Shown piece by piece: positions 43,547 to 52,964 of a stretch of 64,000 nucleotides of DNA. Origin of the DNA: Chitinophagaceae bacterium UBA2375. GTDB taxonomy: Bacteria; Bacteroidota; Bacteroidia; Chitinophagales; Chitinophagaceae. Each line of letters begins with the position of its first letter. The stretch's first letter is position 1. The translations under genes were made by a program, and so were the position numbers. A model generated the notes under the pieces. It ran no database searches. It was given only the letters and a program-made list of their open reading frames with translations, and was not told the DNA's origin. Location of the stretch: contig DDTB01000010.1 in the NCBI GenBank assembly GCA_002343985.1, positions 124,001 through 188,000 on the forward strand, given 5' to 3'.

Positions 43547-44530
43547 ATGCGACAAATAGCATTTAGGGAAGCCCTCAGGGAAGCAATGCAGGAAGAAATG
43601 AGGAGAGACGAAAGGGTATTCCTGATGGGTGAAGAAGTAGCAGAGTATAACGGTGCTTACAAAGTAAGCCAGGGTATGTTGGATGAATTCGGTGCCCGCC
43701 GGGTTATTGACACGCCTATTTCCGAACTTGGTTTCACTGCAATCGCGGTTGGAGCAGCCCAAAACGGTCTTCGCCCCATTGTGGAATTCATGACCTGGAA
43801 CTTTGCCGTCCTGGCCCTTGACCAAATATTGAATACCGCTTCAAAAATGCTCGCTATGAGTGGCGGCCAGGTAGGTTGCCCCATCGTATTCCGCGGCCCA
43901 AATGGCAGCGCCGGTCAATTGGGCGCCCAGCATTCCACCGCTTTTGAATCATTATACGCCAATATTCCCGGCATTAAAGTTGTATCCGTCAGCAACCCAT
44001 ACGATGCCAAAGGTTTACTGAAAGCGGCCATCCGCGACGACGATCCTGTAGTTTTCATGGAAAGCGAAGTGATGTATGGCGATAAAGGTGAAGTGCCTGA
44101 AGAAGAATACATCATACCGATTGGCAAAGCCAATGTGGTGCGTACCGGATCTGATGTCACCATCGTGTCGTTCAACAAAATGATGAAAGTGGCGCTGGCT
44201 GCTGCGGATGAACTGGCTAAGGAAAATATCAGCGCTGAAGTGATTGACCTTCGTACCATCCGTCCGCTCGACTGGTTCAGCATTTTGGAAAGTGTGAAGA
44301 AAACCAACCGCCTGGTAATAGTGGAAGAACAATGGCCTTTCGCTTCGGTATCATCCGAAATTTCTTACCGCATCCAGAAAGAAGGATTTGATTATCTGGA
44401 TGCGCCCATCCGAAGGATCACTTCCGCTGATGCGCCCATGCACTATGCGCCAAACCTGGTGGCAGCCTACCTGCCGGATGTTCCGCGCACCGTGAAGCTG
44501 GTTAAAGAGGTGATGTACCTGAAAAAATAA
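43547..44530 (+). CDS. pdhB: Pyruvate dehydrogenase E1 component, beta subunit
   Basis: 327 residues, full length. With the alpha subunit it decarboxylates pyruvate and passes acetyl to lipoyl-E2. Family motifs: GEEVAEYNGAYKVSQGM (about 26-42), the cofactor-side Glu in ISELGFTAIAVGAA, FRGPNGSAGQLGAQHS (the GxxAQHS segment) and the C-terminal transketolase domain with VIDLRTIRPLDW and VEEQWPFASV. The alpha subunit is encoded 5.3 kb away on the same strand. Codes for its own transcript start (promoter at 43479-43509). Confidence 0.95.
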   Translation: MRQIAFREALREAMQEEMRRDERVFLMGEEVAEYNGAYKVSQGMLDEFGARRVIDTPISELGFTAIAVGAAQNGLRPIVEFMTWNFAVLALDQILNTASKMLAMSGGQVGCPIVFRGPNGSAGQLGAQHSTAFESLYANIPGIKVVSVSNPYDAKGLLKAAIRDDDPVVFMESEVMYGDKGEVPEEEYIIPIGKANVVRTGSDVTIVSFNKMMKVALAAADELAKENISAEVIDLRTIRPLDWFSILESVKKTNRLVIVEEQWPFASVSSEISYRIQKEGFDYLDAPIRRITSADAPMHYAPNLVAAYLPDVPRTVKLVKEVMYLKK

Positions 44531-44560
44531 TTCAGGTCTGCCGGCGTTGATAGTCTGTAC

Positions 44561-45415
44561 ATGAAACCACGCATACCACTGATCATTTTATTGTTCCTGT
44601 CCTGTCATGCACAGGCACAGAAACTTTTTACAACTGTATATGCTGGCATTTCGGGCTACCAGGGCGAATTATCAACACGTCCCATCGATCCAGTTCAATC
44701 GCATCCTGCTTTTGGCATTGGACTGCAATATGAATTGAACGACCATTGGCTTATCCGTGGTGATTTCACATACGGGAAAATCAGTGGCCACGATAAATAC
44801 AGCCTGGCCAACAGGAACCGTAACCTCAGTTTTGAGTCGAACCTGAGTGAATTTTCCCTTGGTATAGAATACATTCCCGTCAATTTATATTATTACAAGG
44901 TATCTCCCTACGCTTTTGCAGGCATTGCCAATTTTAAGTTTAGCCCGTACACCGAAGCCCGCAATGGTTCGCGCATTGTGCTGTCGGAGTTCAGTACGGA
45001 AGGACAGGGCTTTTACCAGGACAGGCAGCCATATAAGCTCCGTCAATACAGCATTCCTTTTGGCGGTGGCTTGTTATGGGCGGTTTCCGATAATTTTCGG
45101 GTAGGCTTTGTCGTTGGTTTCCGAAAAACATTTACCGATTACCTGGATGATGTGAGTACTACATACATCGATAAAGATATCCTGGCACAAAACAGGGGAA
45201 CAAACGCCCTGAATTACGCATTCCGTGCCAATGAACTTGATCCAGGCCTCGAATACCCCGCTGATGGTACAGTGCGGGGCAACCCAAAAACGAAAGACTG
45301 GTACCATTTCTCAGGTATTACTGTCAGGTTCCGCATCACCAACTTTAAAGACAGGCAGGAACAGAAAAGGTTGCGTGACCGTGGGCGGACCGATTGCCCC
45401 GCGAACCGTTGGTAA
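44561..45415 (+). CDS. DUF6089 family outer membrane beta-barrel protein
   Basis: 284 residues with a signal peptide cleaved near residue 19 (HAQAQ). It is then dominated by alternating beta strands with the DUF6089 features: YAGISGYQGELS near the start, AFGIGLQYELNDHWLIRGDFTYGKISG, VSPYAFAGIANFKFSPYT and a final aromatic-ending strand region. Predicted small outer membrane barrel; related proteins sit beside gliding and cell-envelope genes, and no direct function is known. A tail with QEQKRLRDRGRTDCPANRW is appended after the barrel. Thirty bases downstream of pdhB. Confidence 0.82.
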   Translation: MKPRIPLIILLFLSCHAQAQKLFTTVYAGISGYQGELSTRPIDPVQSHPAFGIGLQYELNDHWLIRGDFTYGKISGHDKYSLANRNRNLSFESNLSEFSLGIEYIPVNLYYYKVSPYAFAGIANFKFSPYTEARNGSRIVLSEFSTEGQGFYQDRQPYKLRQYSIPFGGGLLWAVSDNFRVGFVVGFRKTFTDYLDDVSTTYIDKDILAQNRGTNALNYAFRANELDPGLEYPADGTVRGNPKTKDWYHFSGITVRFRITNFKDRQEQKRLRDRGRTDCPANRW

Positions 45416-45517
45416 GATATGTGTGATCATCATTTCCCCACGATTAATTGATTAATTTGTGCCTTCAACAGTTAAAACTATTCCTGTTTCCGACTGTTAG
45501 TTTCGAAACCACCGGCT

Positions 45518-47362
45518 ATGTCGTACCGATCATTGGAAGAATGCCTGACCGACCTTGAACGCAATGGTCACCTTGTGAGGGTTAAGGAAGAAGTTGACCC
45601 ATATTTACAAATGGCCGCCATCCACCTCAGGGTGCATGAAGCAGGCGGGCCGGCATTATTGTTTGAACGCGTGAAAGGCTCCCCATTTCGTGCGGCATCC
45701 AATATTTTCGGTACACTGGACAGAAGTGAATTCATTTTCCGCAATTCGCTGAAACTCGTCCAGGACCTGATTGAGTTGAAATCAAATCCCGTAAAAGCCT
45801 TAAAGCAACCTTTCCGGTATGCGGGTACCGGCCTCGCGGCCACCAGGGCATTCCCCCTCAAAAATCCTTTCTCTAAACCTGTCCTGCATCAGACCATAAA
45901 AATTTCGGACCTGCCCCTGATCCATCACTGGCCAAAAGATGGGGGCGCATTTGTGACGCTGCCACAGGTGTACACCGAGGATATTGAACAGCCCGGCATC
46001 ATGCATGCCAACCTGGGCATGTACAGGATCCAGTTGAGCGGAAATGAATATATGCCTGACAAGGAAATAGGCTTGCATTACCAGTTACACCGGGGCATTG
46101 GCGTGCACCAGGCAAAAGCTAACGGTAAGGGACAACCGCTAAAGGTCAGCATATTTGTGGGAGGCCCACCCGCACATACGGTAGCTGCAGTTATGCCCCT
46201 GCCTGAAGGCATCAGTGAAATGACTTTCGCTGGTGTATTGGGCCGCCGCCGGTTCAGGTATGTGTACCGTGATGGTTACGCGATCAGCACTGATGCCGAT
46301 TTTGTGATTACCGGTGAAGTGTACCCCGGAGAAAATAAACCCGAAGGGCCTTTCGGTGACCACCTCGGTTATTACAGCCTGCAGCATCCTTTTCCTTTGA
46401 TGCGCGTACATAAGGTTTATGCACGTAAAAATGCCATTTGGCCATTTACCGTTGTGGGTAGGCCGCCCCAGGAAGATACCAGTTTCGGGCAACTCATTCA
46501 TCATATGACGGGCAGCGCGGTTCAGGCGGAAATTCCCGGGCTGAAAGAAGTGCACGCCGTGGATGCATCCGGCGTACATCCCTTACTGTTAGCCGTGGGC
46601 AGTGAAAGGTATACACCTTACGCGCCCACAAAGCAACCCGCGGAATTATTGACCATCGCCAACCATATCCTGGGAACAGGCCAACTCAGCCTGGCAAAAT
46701 TTTTATTCATCACCGCCAGCGACCGGGGGGAGATAAAAGTATCTGATATCCCGGCATTCTTCAAATATGTGCTGGAACGGTTTCAGCCGGAACGCGACCT
46801 GCATTTTCATACGCATACCACCATTGATACCCTCGATTATTCAGGTACCGGGCTCAACAGCGGAAGCAAATTGGTATTCGCGGCATATGGTGAAAAGGTC
46901 CGTGAGTTGTCGACTGATGTGCCGGTTGTTTGTAAAAACCTGAATGGATTTCATGACGCGCACATAGCGATACCTGGTGTGCTGGCACTGCAAACAGGCC
47001 CATTCAAAAATTATGAATCCGCAAAAGATGACATGAACAGCCTGGATGCGCAACTCAATGGCCATCTTGATGCTCTGAGTGGGATAGCAATGATCATCAT
47101 TGCCGATGATGCCGCGATGGTTGCCGCGACCCTGAATAATTTTTTATGGGTGAGCTTTACCAGGTGCAACCCTTCGCATGATATCTACGGCATTGCACCA
47201 AAAACTGAGTATAAGCACTGGGGCTGCAGCGGGCCGGTGGTTATTGATGCAAGGATTAAACCTCACCATGCACCGCCGCTGGTCAAAGACCCCGAGGTGG
47301 AACGAAGCATAGATCCTATATTTGACAAAGGGGGTAGCCTGTATCAAAAATTACCTTCATAA
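45518..47362 (+). CDS. UbiD-family decarboxylase (prenylated-FMN dependent)
   Basis: 614 residues, at the long end of the UbiD family. N-terminal YRSLEECLTDLERNGHLVRVKEEVDPYLQMAAIHLRV, a flavin/Mn-binding core, and the conserved EGPFGDHLGYYSLQHPFP segment at about 282-297 that supplies the catalytic acidic residues. A C-terminal domain carries the characteristic LSGIAMIIIADD. UbiD enzymes decarboxylate aromatic or unsaturated acids, for example in ubiquinone or menaquinone (futalosine) synthesis. The flavin prenyltransferase UbiX is not in this window. TraB/GumN follows after six bases. Confidence 0.88.
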   Translation: MSYRSLEECLTDLERNGHLVRVKEEVDPYLQMAAIHLRVHEAGGPALLFERVKGSPFRAASNIFGTLDRSEFIFRNSLKLVQDLIELKSNPVKALKQPFRYAGTGLAATRAFPLKNPFSKPVLHQTIKISDLPLIHHWPKDGGAFVTLPQVYTEDIEQPGIMHANLGMYRIQLSGNEYMPDKEIGLHYQLHRGIGVHQAKANGKGQPLKVSIFVGGPPAHTVAAVMPLPEGISEMTFAGVLGRRRFRYVYRDGYAISTDADFVITGEVYPGENKPEGPFGDHLGYYSLQHPFPLMRVHKVYARKNAIWPFTVVGRPPQEDTSFGQLIHHMTGSAVQAEIPGLKEVHAVDASGVHPLLLAVGSERYTPYAPTKQPAELLTIANHILGTGQLSLAKFLFITASDRGEIKVSDIPAFFKYVLERFQPERDLHFHTHTTIDTLDYSGTGLNSGSKLVFAAYGEKVRELSTDVPVVCKNLNGFHDAHIAIPGVLALQTGPFKNYESAKDDMNSLDAQLNGHLDALSGIAMIIIADDAAMVAATLNNFLWVSFTRCNPSHDIYGIAPKTEYKHWGCSGPVVIDARIKPHHAPPLVKDPEVERSIDPIFDKGGSLYQKLPS

Positions 47363-47368
47363 AGTTTT

Positions 47369-48280
47369 ATGCGTATCACCAGTTTGTTCCGCCATGCATG
47401 GGTTTGTGTCTCCGGTTTATTGCTGCTTGGTTCCTGCCAGGCTCAAAAAAAAGCGGAATCACTTGCGGGTAACCCGGACGACAATACCTTATTGTGGGAA
47501 ATCAGCGGAAAATCCTTGTCTAAGCCCAGTTACCTCTATGGCACCATGCACATGATGTGCAGGGAAGACGTAAGCTTTTCCCCCAATCTCCTGAAAGCGC
47601 TCGACCAAACCGATGATATATATTTTGAGATGGACCTCGATGATGCATCTAATACGCTGGGTGCCATCTTTTTCATGAACATGAAAGAGGGTAAAACGCT
47701 GAAAGATTTATACACGCCTGAAGAATATGATCGCCTCAGCCGGTTTTTTTCAGACAGCCTGGGTACCGGGTTACAAATGTTTCAACGAATGAAGCCCATG
47801 TTTTTGCAGGCTATGTTGTACCCAAAGTTTTTGCCTTGTAAGAACATGAGCGGGGTAGAGCAGGAATTGCTGAAGGTCGCGAAAAATAAAAATAAGGAAG
47901 TGAAGGGTTTTGAGACTATCGCATTCCAAGCATCGGTATTCGACAGCATCCCATATGAAGAACAGGCAAAGGAATTATTGAAAGGCATCGACAGCATCAA
48001 TATGTTTAAACCTTACATGGACACCATGATCAGGGTGTACAAAGAACAACGCATATTGGCGATGGAAAAGTTATTCACGGACGAAGCCTTTGGTGTCAGC
48101 GACCATACTGAAATATTACTTGACCAGCGCAATATCAACTGGGTTGGTCAACTCAATAAAATCTTCACGGATAAACCCATTTTCATTGCGGTGGGAGCCG
48201 GGCACCTGGTGGGTGAAAAAGGCCTGATCCAATTACTGCGCAAGGAAGGATATACTGTCAGGGGGATATTGAATAAGTAA
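47369..48280 (+). CDS. TraB/GumN family lipoprotein
   Basis: 303 residues. Possible lipoprotein signal: LLLLGSC at about 17-23. The TraB/GumN fold opens with LLWEISGKSLSKPSYLYGTMHMMCRED, with GTMH the presumed metal-binding motif, and closes with FIAVGAGHLVGEKGLIQLLRKEGYTV, which has the conserved GxxHLxGxxG. The family is thought to be metal-dependent and related to EreA/Tiki-like hydrolases. Substrate unknown. It follows the UbiD gene closely and converges on the DUF721 gene without a clear terminator. Confidence 0.88.
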   Translation: MRITSLFRHAWVCVSGLLLLGSCQAQKKAESLAGNPDDNTLLWEISGKSLSKPSYLYGTMHMMCREDVSFSPNLLKALDQTDDIYFEMDLDDASNTLGAIFFMNMKEGKTLKDLYTPEEYDRLSRFFSDSLGTGLQMFQRMKPMFLQAMLYPKFLPCKNMSGVEQELLKVAKNKNKEVKGFETIAFQASVFDSIPYEEQAKELLKGIDSINMFKPYMDTMIRVYKEQRILAMEKLFTDEAFGVSDHTEILLDQRNINWVGQLNKIFTDKPIFIAVGAGHLVGEKGLIQLLRKEGYTVRGILNK

Positions 48281-48316
48281 CCAATTGCAATCAAACCAGA
48301 TACCAAAAGATAGCAT

Positions 48317-48598
48317 TCATCGCACCACCACATCTTTCACCACCTGTTCGCCCATGAGTTCATTCACTCTTTGAATGATGTCTTTTTTTTGAAAGATTAA
48401 TTCGTTTTTCAATGGTGCAACCTGGGAGCTGATAAAAAGGGTATGGCCGCTAAGCTGGATGCTGTCGGTATATTTCGCGATGGTTTTGCCCACCACCTGT
48501 TCCCAAACTTCTTCAATCCGTACTGCCTGAACAGCTTTTTCGAGCCTGCTTTGTTTCAGGAACTGGCGCATTGCGTCTTGAAGTGATAATTCCCCCAT
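48317..48598 (-). CDS. DUF721/DciA-like protein
   Basis: 93 residues. Contains the DUF721 pattern: EVWEQVVGKTIAKYTDSIQLSGHTLFISSQVAPLKNELIFQK. DUF721 includes DciA, a bacterial replicative helicase loader or operator, and it regularly sits next to recF. Here it is 16 bases downstream of recF on the same strand. The protein is shorter than DciA of other phyla and lacks its C-terminal extension, so a helicase role is possible but unproven. Confidence 0.85.
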   Translation of the reverse strand: MGELSLQDAMRQFLKQSRLEKAVQAVRIEEVWEQVVGKTIAKYTDSIQLSGHTLFISSQVAPLKNELIFQKKDIIQRVNELMGEQVVKDVVVR

Positions 48599-48614
48599 GC
48601 TGTAAAATTACGAT

Positions 48615-49697
48615 TTAGAGTTGGATGATCTGGGCATCGAGTTGGAGATCAGCAAAAGTGTGCCTCAGCCGGTCTTCGTGTGTATCCGTGATAAAAACCT
48701 GTCCGCCCCCGGTTCGGCAAACCCTGCCCAAAAGGTTGTGCATCCGGCTGGCATCGAGTTTTTCAAACACATCGTCCAGCAGCAGGATTGGGGCAAACCC
48801 TTTTTGCTGTTTCAAAAGATCATATTCGGCCAGCTTTAACGCGAAGAGCAGGCTTTTCCGCTGGCCCTGTGACGCGATGCCCCTGAAAGGCTGCCCGTTC
48901 AGGTTGAACTGCAATTCATCCCTGTGGATACCGGTTGATGTGCGTTGAATGGCAAGGTCTTTTTGCCTGGTTTGCGGCAACCAGTCGGATAGAGGTTTCT
49001 CATGGAGTTGACTGATATAGGTAACCGTTACCTGCTCGGATGTCCCGGCAATGCCGGTATAGTGTTCCTGTACAAATGGGATAAGTGAGGTGCAGAAAGC
49101 CTTTCTTGAAGTATAAATCTTTGCACCTGGTTCAGCCAGTTGCTGGTCGTATGCATCCAGCAATTGATGGATGTCATGCGAAGGAAGATGATCCGATTTC
49201 AGCAGGCTGTTGCGCTGTTGCAAAACTTTATTGTACTGGATCAGGTATTGGAGGTAGGAGGGGTCGAGCTGGCACAACACGGTGTCTAAAAAACGGCGCC
49301 GCAATTCGGCGGCCCCATTTACCAGTTCTATGTCATCCGGGGCGATCATCACCATGGGAAGCCGTCCCACATGGGCTGAAAATTTCTCATATGGTACATC
49401 ATTCATCGAAATTTCCTTACGTTGCTGGCCACGGTATACCAGTACCAGTTTCATGGGATCCCGGTTTAGCTCAAACATGGCTTCCAGGCGGAACCCAGGT
49501 TCTCCAAAACGGGTGCAGGAAGCGTCGGAAGCGGTAAAATAACTCCTGGTCAGGCAGCAGAAATATATGGCATCCAGTAGGTTGGTTTTTCCCCTGCCAT
49601 TCAGTCCGCATATGCCAATAACCGGGCTAGTGAAATGGAAGCGCCCCGAACCATAGTTCTTGAATCCTGTCAATTGTATATCGGTCAGTTGGAGCAT
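48615..49697 (-). CDS. recF: DNA replication and repair protein RecF
   Basis: 360 residues from ATG 49697; an in-frame TTG at 49709 is a weaker start. RecF is an SMC-like ATPase that helps load RecA at gaps with RecO and RecR. Walker A is GLNGRGKTNLL at about 30-40, the ABC-type signature is SQGQRKSLLFALKLAE, and Walker B is ILLLDDVFEKLD followed by the D-loop. It is of normal length and is followed by the DUF721 gene. Divergent from pdhA across about 140 bases. Confidence 0.93.
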   Translation of the reverse strand: MLQLTDIQLTGFKNYGSGRFHFTSPVIGICGLNGRGKTNLLDAIYFCCLTRSYFTASDASCTRFGEPGFRLEAMFELNRDPMKLVLVYRGQQRKEISMNDVPYEKFSAHVGRLPMVMIAPDDIELVNGAAELRRRFLDTVLCQLDPSYLQYLIQYNKVLQQRNSLLKSDHLPSHDIHQLLDAYDQQLAEPGAKIYTSRKAFCTSLIPFVQEHYTGIAGTSEQVTVTYISQLHEKPLSDWLPQTRQKDLAIQRTSTGIHRDELQFNLNGQPFRGIASQGQRKSLLFALKLAEYDLLKQQKGFAPILLLDDVFEKLDASRMHNLLGRVCRTGGGQVFITDTHEDRLRHTFADLQLDAQIIQL

Positions 49698-49810
49698 CGG
49701 GGCCTGCAAGATACAAACTGGAATGTTTCAGGCTGATCCTGAACCTTTTTTATAGATTTCCGGCCCCAATAATAGCGGTTTGGGGCTGTGGAATTTTGGT
49801 TTTTCCCCCT

Positions 49811-49818
49811 TATCTTTG
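49811..49818 (+). promoter_or_regulatory. -7 box of pdhA
   Basis: TATCTTTG followed by CC. It is downstream of the nominal frame start at 49796 and 19 bases before the TTG at 49838, so it argues for the TTG start. No TTG at normal -33 distance. Confidence 0.5.
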
Positions 49819-49837
49819 CCCACTAAAATTTAATCCC

Positions 49838-50830
49838 TTGGCTACAAAGTTTTCCAAAGAAACTTATTTATACTGGTACGAACTGATGCTCCTGTTGCGC
49901 CGCTTTGAGGAAAAAGCCGGACAGTTATACGGGATGCAAAAAATCAGGGGCTTTTGCCACTTGTACATCGGCCAGGAAGCCGTAGCGGCCGGCTGTATGA
50001 CCGCCACTACGCCCGACGATAAATTCATCACCGCTTACCGCGACCACGGCCTGGCCATTGCCAAAGGCATCAGCGCCAAAAGTTGTATGGCCGAACTCTA
50101 TGGTAAAGCCACTGGTTGCAGCAAAGGAAAGGGTGGCAGTATGCACTTTTTCGGATTGAAAGAAAATTTCTTTGGCGGACACGGAATCGTTGGTGCCCAA
50201 ATTGGTACCGGTGCGGGATTGGCTTTTGCTGAGCAATACCTGGGGACAAAAAATGCGGTGCTTTGCTTTTTTGGTGACGGCGCTGCCCGCCAGGGTATGC
50301 TCCACGAAACATTCAACATGGCCATGCTTTGGGAATTGCCGGTGGTGTTCATTTGCGAAAACAACCATTACGCGATGGGTACATCCGTAGCCCGCAGCAG
50401 TAAAGTGCTGGATATTTATAAACTGGCCGACGCTTACGAAATGCCTGCCGATTCGGTGGATGGCATGCTCCCCGAAGAAGTGCATAACGCGGTGCTCAGG
50501 GCCGTGAACCGTGCCAGGGAAAAAGGCGGGCCAACCTTACTGGAAATCAAAACTTACAGGTACAAAGGGCATAGCATGAGCGATCCCCAGAAATACCGCA
50601 CAAAGGAAGAACTGGAAGAATATAAGGAGAAGGATCCCATTGAACACGTCGGCAAAGTATTGCGTGAGCAATACAATGTTTCTGATGCGCAAATGGAAGA
50701 AATTCACGAACGCGTCAGGCTGGAAGTGGAAGAATCCGTCACTTTTGCGGAAGAATCACCATGGCCGGATGACAGCGAAGTGCTGAAAGATGTGTATGTT
50801 CAGGAAGATTATCCTTTCATCACCGATTAA
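49838..50830 (+). CDS. pdhA: Pyruvate dehydrogenase E1 component, alpha subunit
   Basis: 330 residues if it starts at the TTG at 49838 (reading as Met-Ala-Thr-Lys-Phe). The frame is open from 49796, but that lies upstream of the predicted transcription start. The TPP motif begins at GDGAARQGM and ends at ENNHYAMG, and GGHGIVGAQIGTGAGLAFAEQY and RYKGHSMSDPQKYRTKEE (with the phosphorylation-loop Ser region) are typical. It forms the E1 heterotetramer with PdhB. E2 and E3 are not in this window. Confidence 0.93.
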   Translation: MATKFSKETYLYWYELMLLLRRFEEKAGQLYGMQKIRGFCHLYIGQEAVAAGCMTATTPDDKFITAYRDHGLAIAKGISAKSCMAELYGKATGCSKGKGGSMHFFGLKENFFGGHGIVGAQIGTGAGLAFAEQYLGTKNAVLCFFGDGAARQGMLHETFNMAMLWELPVVFICENNHYAMGTSVARSSKVLDIYKLADAYEMPADSVDGMLPEEVHNAVLRAVNRAREKGGPTLLEIKTYRYKGHSMSDPQKYRTKEELEEYKEKDPIEHVGKVLREQYNVSDAQMEEIHERVRLEVEESVTFAEESPWPDDSEVLKDVYVQEDYPFITD

Positions 50831-50896
50831 TCACCATTTTCATACGTACAAATCAACGCCGGAGAACAAACGGCCATTATAAACAACCAAGTTAAC

Positions 50897-51631
50897 ATGT
50901 CTGAGAAAAAAGAAAACCTGCAGGTAGAGATCAGCCCTGAAGCAGAGGTAGTCATCAACAAAGCGAAAGGTTTCTGGGAAAATTACAGCAAGCCCATCAT
51001 CTACATCGGTTCCGCCGTCATCGCCCTGATCCTGGGTTGGTACGGATACCAGCATTTTGTAAAAGAGCCGAAAGAGAACAGCGCGAAAGAGATGATCTTC
51101 CCGGCGGAAAAATTATTCGACCAGATGGCCAATACCGGTTTCAACAAGGATTCTGTGAGCATTGTGCTGAACGGAGGTACACTCGAAGGCAATTCCATCA
51201 CCGGCATCCTGAAGGTGATCAGCCAGTACGGCGGCACAAAAGCGGGTAACCGTGCCCGTTATATTGCAGGCGCGTCATACCTGCAAATCGGCGAATATGA
51301 TAAAGCCATTAAATACCTGAAGGAATTCGACGGCGCCGGTGCAAGCCAGATCCAAAGCCGCGCTTTCCTGATGCTGGGCCATGCGTATGCCGAACAAAAG
51401 AAAACCACTGAAGCATTAGACTTTTATAAAAAAGCGGCTTCCGTGAATGAGAAAGATGAAGCCATTTCATCCGACGCGCTGCTGACCGCTGCCAACTATG
51501 CAAAATATACCGGCAAGCAAAAGGAGGCCATCGATATGCTGAACAAACTCAAGGATAAATACCCAACCAGCGCACCGGTGATGAACGGGGAAGTGGATAA
51601 GATCCTCGCAAGCCTCGGACAGTTTGAGTAA
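50897..51631 (+). CDS. Membrane-anchored TPR protein (YfgM/DUF2133-like)
   Basis: 244 residues. A cytosolic N-terminal stretch rich in charge, one membrane helix at about 36-52 (PIIYIGSAVIALILGWYGY), then periplasmic tetratricopeptide repeats (about 115-240, e.g. YIAGASYLQIGEYDKAIKYLKEF and KTTEALDFYKKAASVNEKDEA). The architecture resembles YfgM, an inner-membrane chaperone partner of the Sec translocon, and other bacterial TPR scaffolds. Role not proven. It follows pdhA by 66 bases. Confidence 0.8.
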   Translation: MSEKKENLQVEISPEAEVVINKAKGFWENYSKPIIYIGSAVIALILGWYGYQHFVKEPKENSAKEMIFPAEKLFDQMANTGFNKDSVSIVLNGGTLEGNSITGILKVISQYGGTKAGNRARYIAGASYLQIGEYDKAIKYLKEFDGAGASQIQSRAFLMLGHAYAEQKKTTEALDFYKKAASVNEKDEAISSDALLTAANYAKYTGKQKEAIDMLNKLKDKYPTSAPVMNGEVDKILASLGQFE

Positions 51632-51674
51632 TTCCGGACCGGTTTATCCTGTTTGGCAGATTTAAACAGATACC

Positions 51675-52187
51675 ATGTCAATCAGTACAGAAAATATTTC
51701 AGATCTCACAGGCATCCGCATCAGTCAGGATGCCTGTGTTGTTATTGTGCGTACGGAATGGAACGCGCATATCGTTGACCTCCTCGAAGAAGGTTGCCGC
51801 TCCGTTTTGGAAGAGCAGGGTGTTACATATAAAGTGCTGGCCGTACCAGGGGCTTTTGAGATCAGCTTCGCGTTAAAAAATTATTACGATTCCCAAAAAT
51901 ACACTGATCATAAACCGTCCGCATTTATCGCACTGGGTTGCGTGATCCAGGGCGATACGCCGCATTTCGATTATGTATGCCGGGCCGTCACCGATGGCAT
52001 TGCCCAGCTAAACCTGTCGTTGCCCATACCCACGATTTTTGGTATCCTCACCGTGCACAACGATGCCCAGGCACTGGAACGGACCGGTGGCCGGCACGGG
52101 CACAAGGGTAGGGAAGCCGCCGCCACCGCCATCAAAATGATACACCTGGTGGAAAACAACTGCACCCGCAAGCCCATGCAGAAATAG
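51675..52187 (+). CDS. ribH: 6,7-Dimethyl-8-ribityllumazine synthase
   Basis: 170 residues, normal length. It makes the last lumazine intermediate of riboflavin synthesis and forms large oligomers. VPGAFEISFALKNYY carries the substrate-binding segment, ALGCVIQGDTPHFDYV holds the catalytic His, and FGILTVHNDAQALERTGG closes the active site. No FMN riboswitch is visible upstream; the preceding TPR gene ends 43 bases away. The other rib genes are elsewhere. Confidence 0.94.
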   Translation: MSISTENISDLTGIRISQDACVVIVRTEWNAHIVDLLEEGCRSVLEEQGVTYKVLAVPGAFEISFALKNYYDSQKYTDHKPSAFIALGCVIQGDTPHFDYVCRAVTDGIAQLNLSLPIPTIFGILTVHNDAQALERTGGRHGHKGREAAATAIKMIHLVENNCTRKPMQK

Positions 52188-52221
52188 TAAACTAACGATT
52201 ACGAATACCCGAAAAGTTCGC

Positions 52222-52947
52222 ATGACCGTACAGATTTTCATACCATGTTTTATCGACCAGCTTTATCCGCAAACGGCTTTTAATATGGTAAAGCTGCTCG
52301 AAAAAGCCGGTTGTGGAGTACGGTACAACCCCAACCAAACCTGCTGCGGGCAACCCGCATTCAACGCGGGTTTCAGGGATGAAGCCAGGGATGTGGCCGG
52401 TAAATTCCTGAATGATTTTGACGGTGCAGATTATATTGTTAGCCCAAGCGCGAGTTGCGCCGGTTTTGTGAAAAACTACTATAGCGATTTATTCAGCAAT
52501 GCCGGCAGTATGGCACAGGCGCGAAATACTTCGCGCAGGATGTATGAACTCACCGAGTTCCTGACCGATGTGTTAAAAATCGAAAACTTTGGCGCTTCGC
52601 TTCCCGGTAAAGCCACCTACCATGATAGCTGCGCCGCCCTCCGTGAATGTAAGATCAAGGAAGGGCCACGAAAATTGCTCTCGTATGTAAAAGGACTGGA
52701 ACTCGTTGAAATGGCCGATAACGAAACCTGCTGCGGGTTTGGCGGTACGTTCTCCGTAAAGTTCCCGGATATTTCCGCAGCCATGGCCGATCAAAAAATC
52801 AACCACGCGCTCGATACCGGCGCCCGTTACCTGATATCCACCGATATGAGTTGCCTCATGCACCTCGAAGGCATCATCCGGAAAAAGCAAATTCCCCTGC
52901 AAACCATGCATATTGCTGATGTGTTATCATCCGGCTGGGAATCCTAA
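52222..52947 (+). CDS. LutA/YkgE-type (Fe-S)-binding protein
   Basis: 241 residues with two CCG (cysteine-rich) domains: NQTCCGQPAFNAGFRDE near residues 33-49 and NETCCGFGGTFSVKFPDIS near 168-186. CCG domains bind Fe-S or FeS-like clusters in lactate utilisation (LutA) and heterodisulfide reductase-type electron transfer. LutB and LutC are not adjacent, so the partner is unknown. The protein is of normal length for LutA. Confidence 0.88.
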   Translation: MTVQIFIPCFIDQLYPQTAFNMVKLLEKAGCGVRYNPNQTCCGQPAFNAGFRDEARDVAGKFLNDFDGADYIVSPSASCAGFVKNYYSDLFSNAGSMAQARNTSRRMYELTEFLTDVLKIENFGASLPGKATYHDSCAALRECKIKEGPRKLLSYVKGLELVEMADNETCCGFGGTFSVKFPDISAAMADQKINHALDTGARYLISTDMSCLMHLEGIIRKKQIPLQTMHIADVLSSGWES

Positions 52948-52964
52948 AATCCCAAAAAACAATT

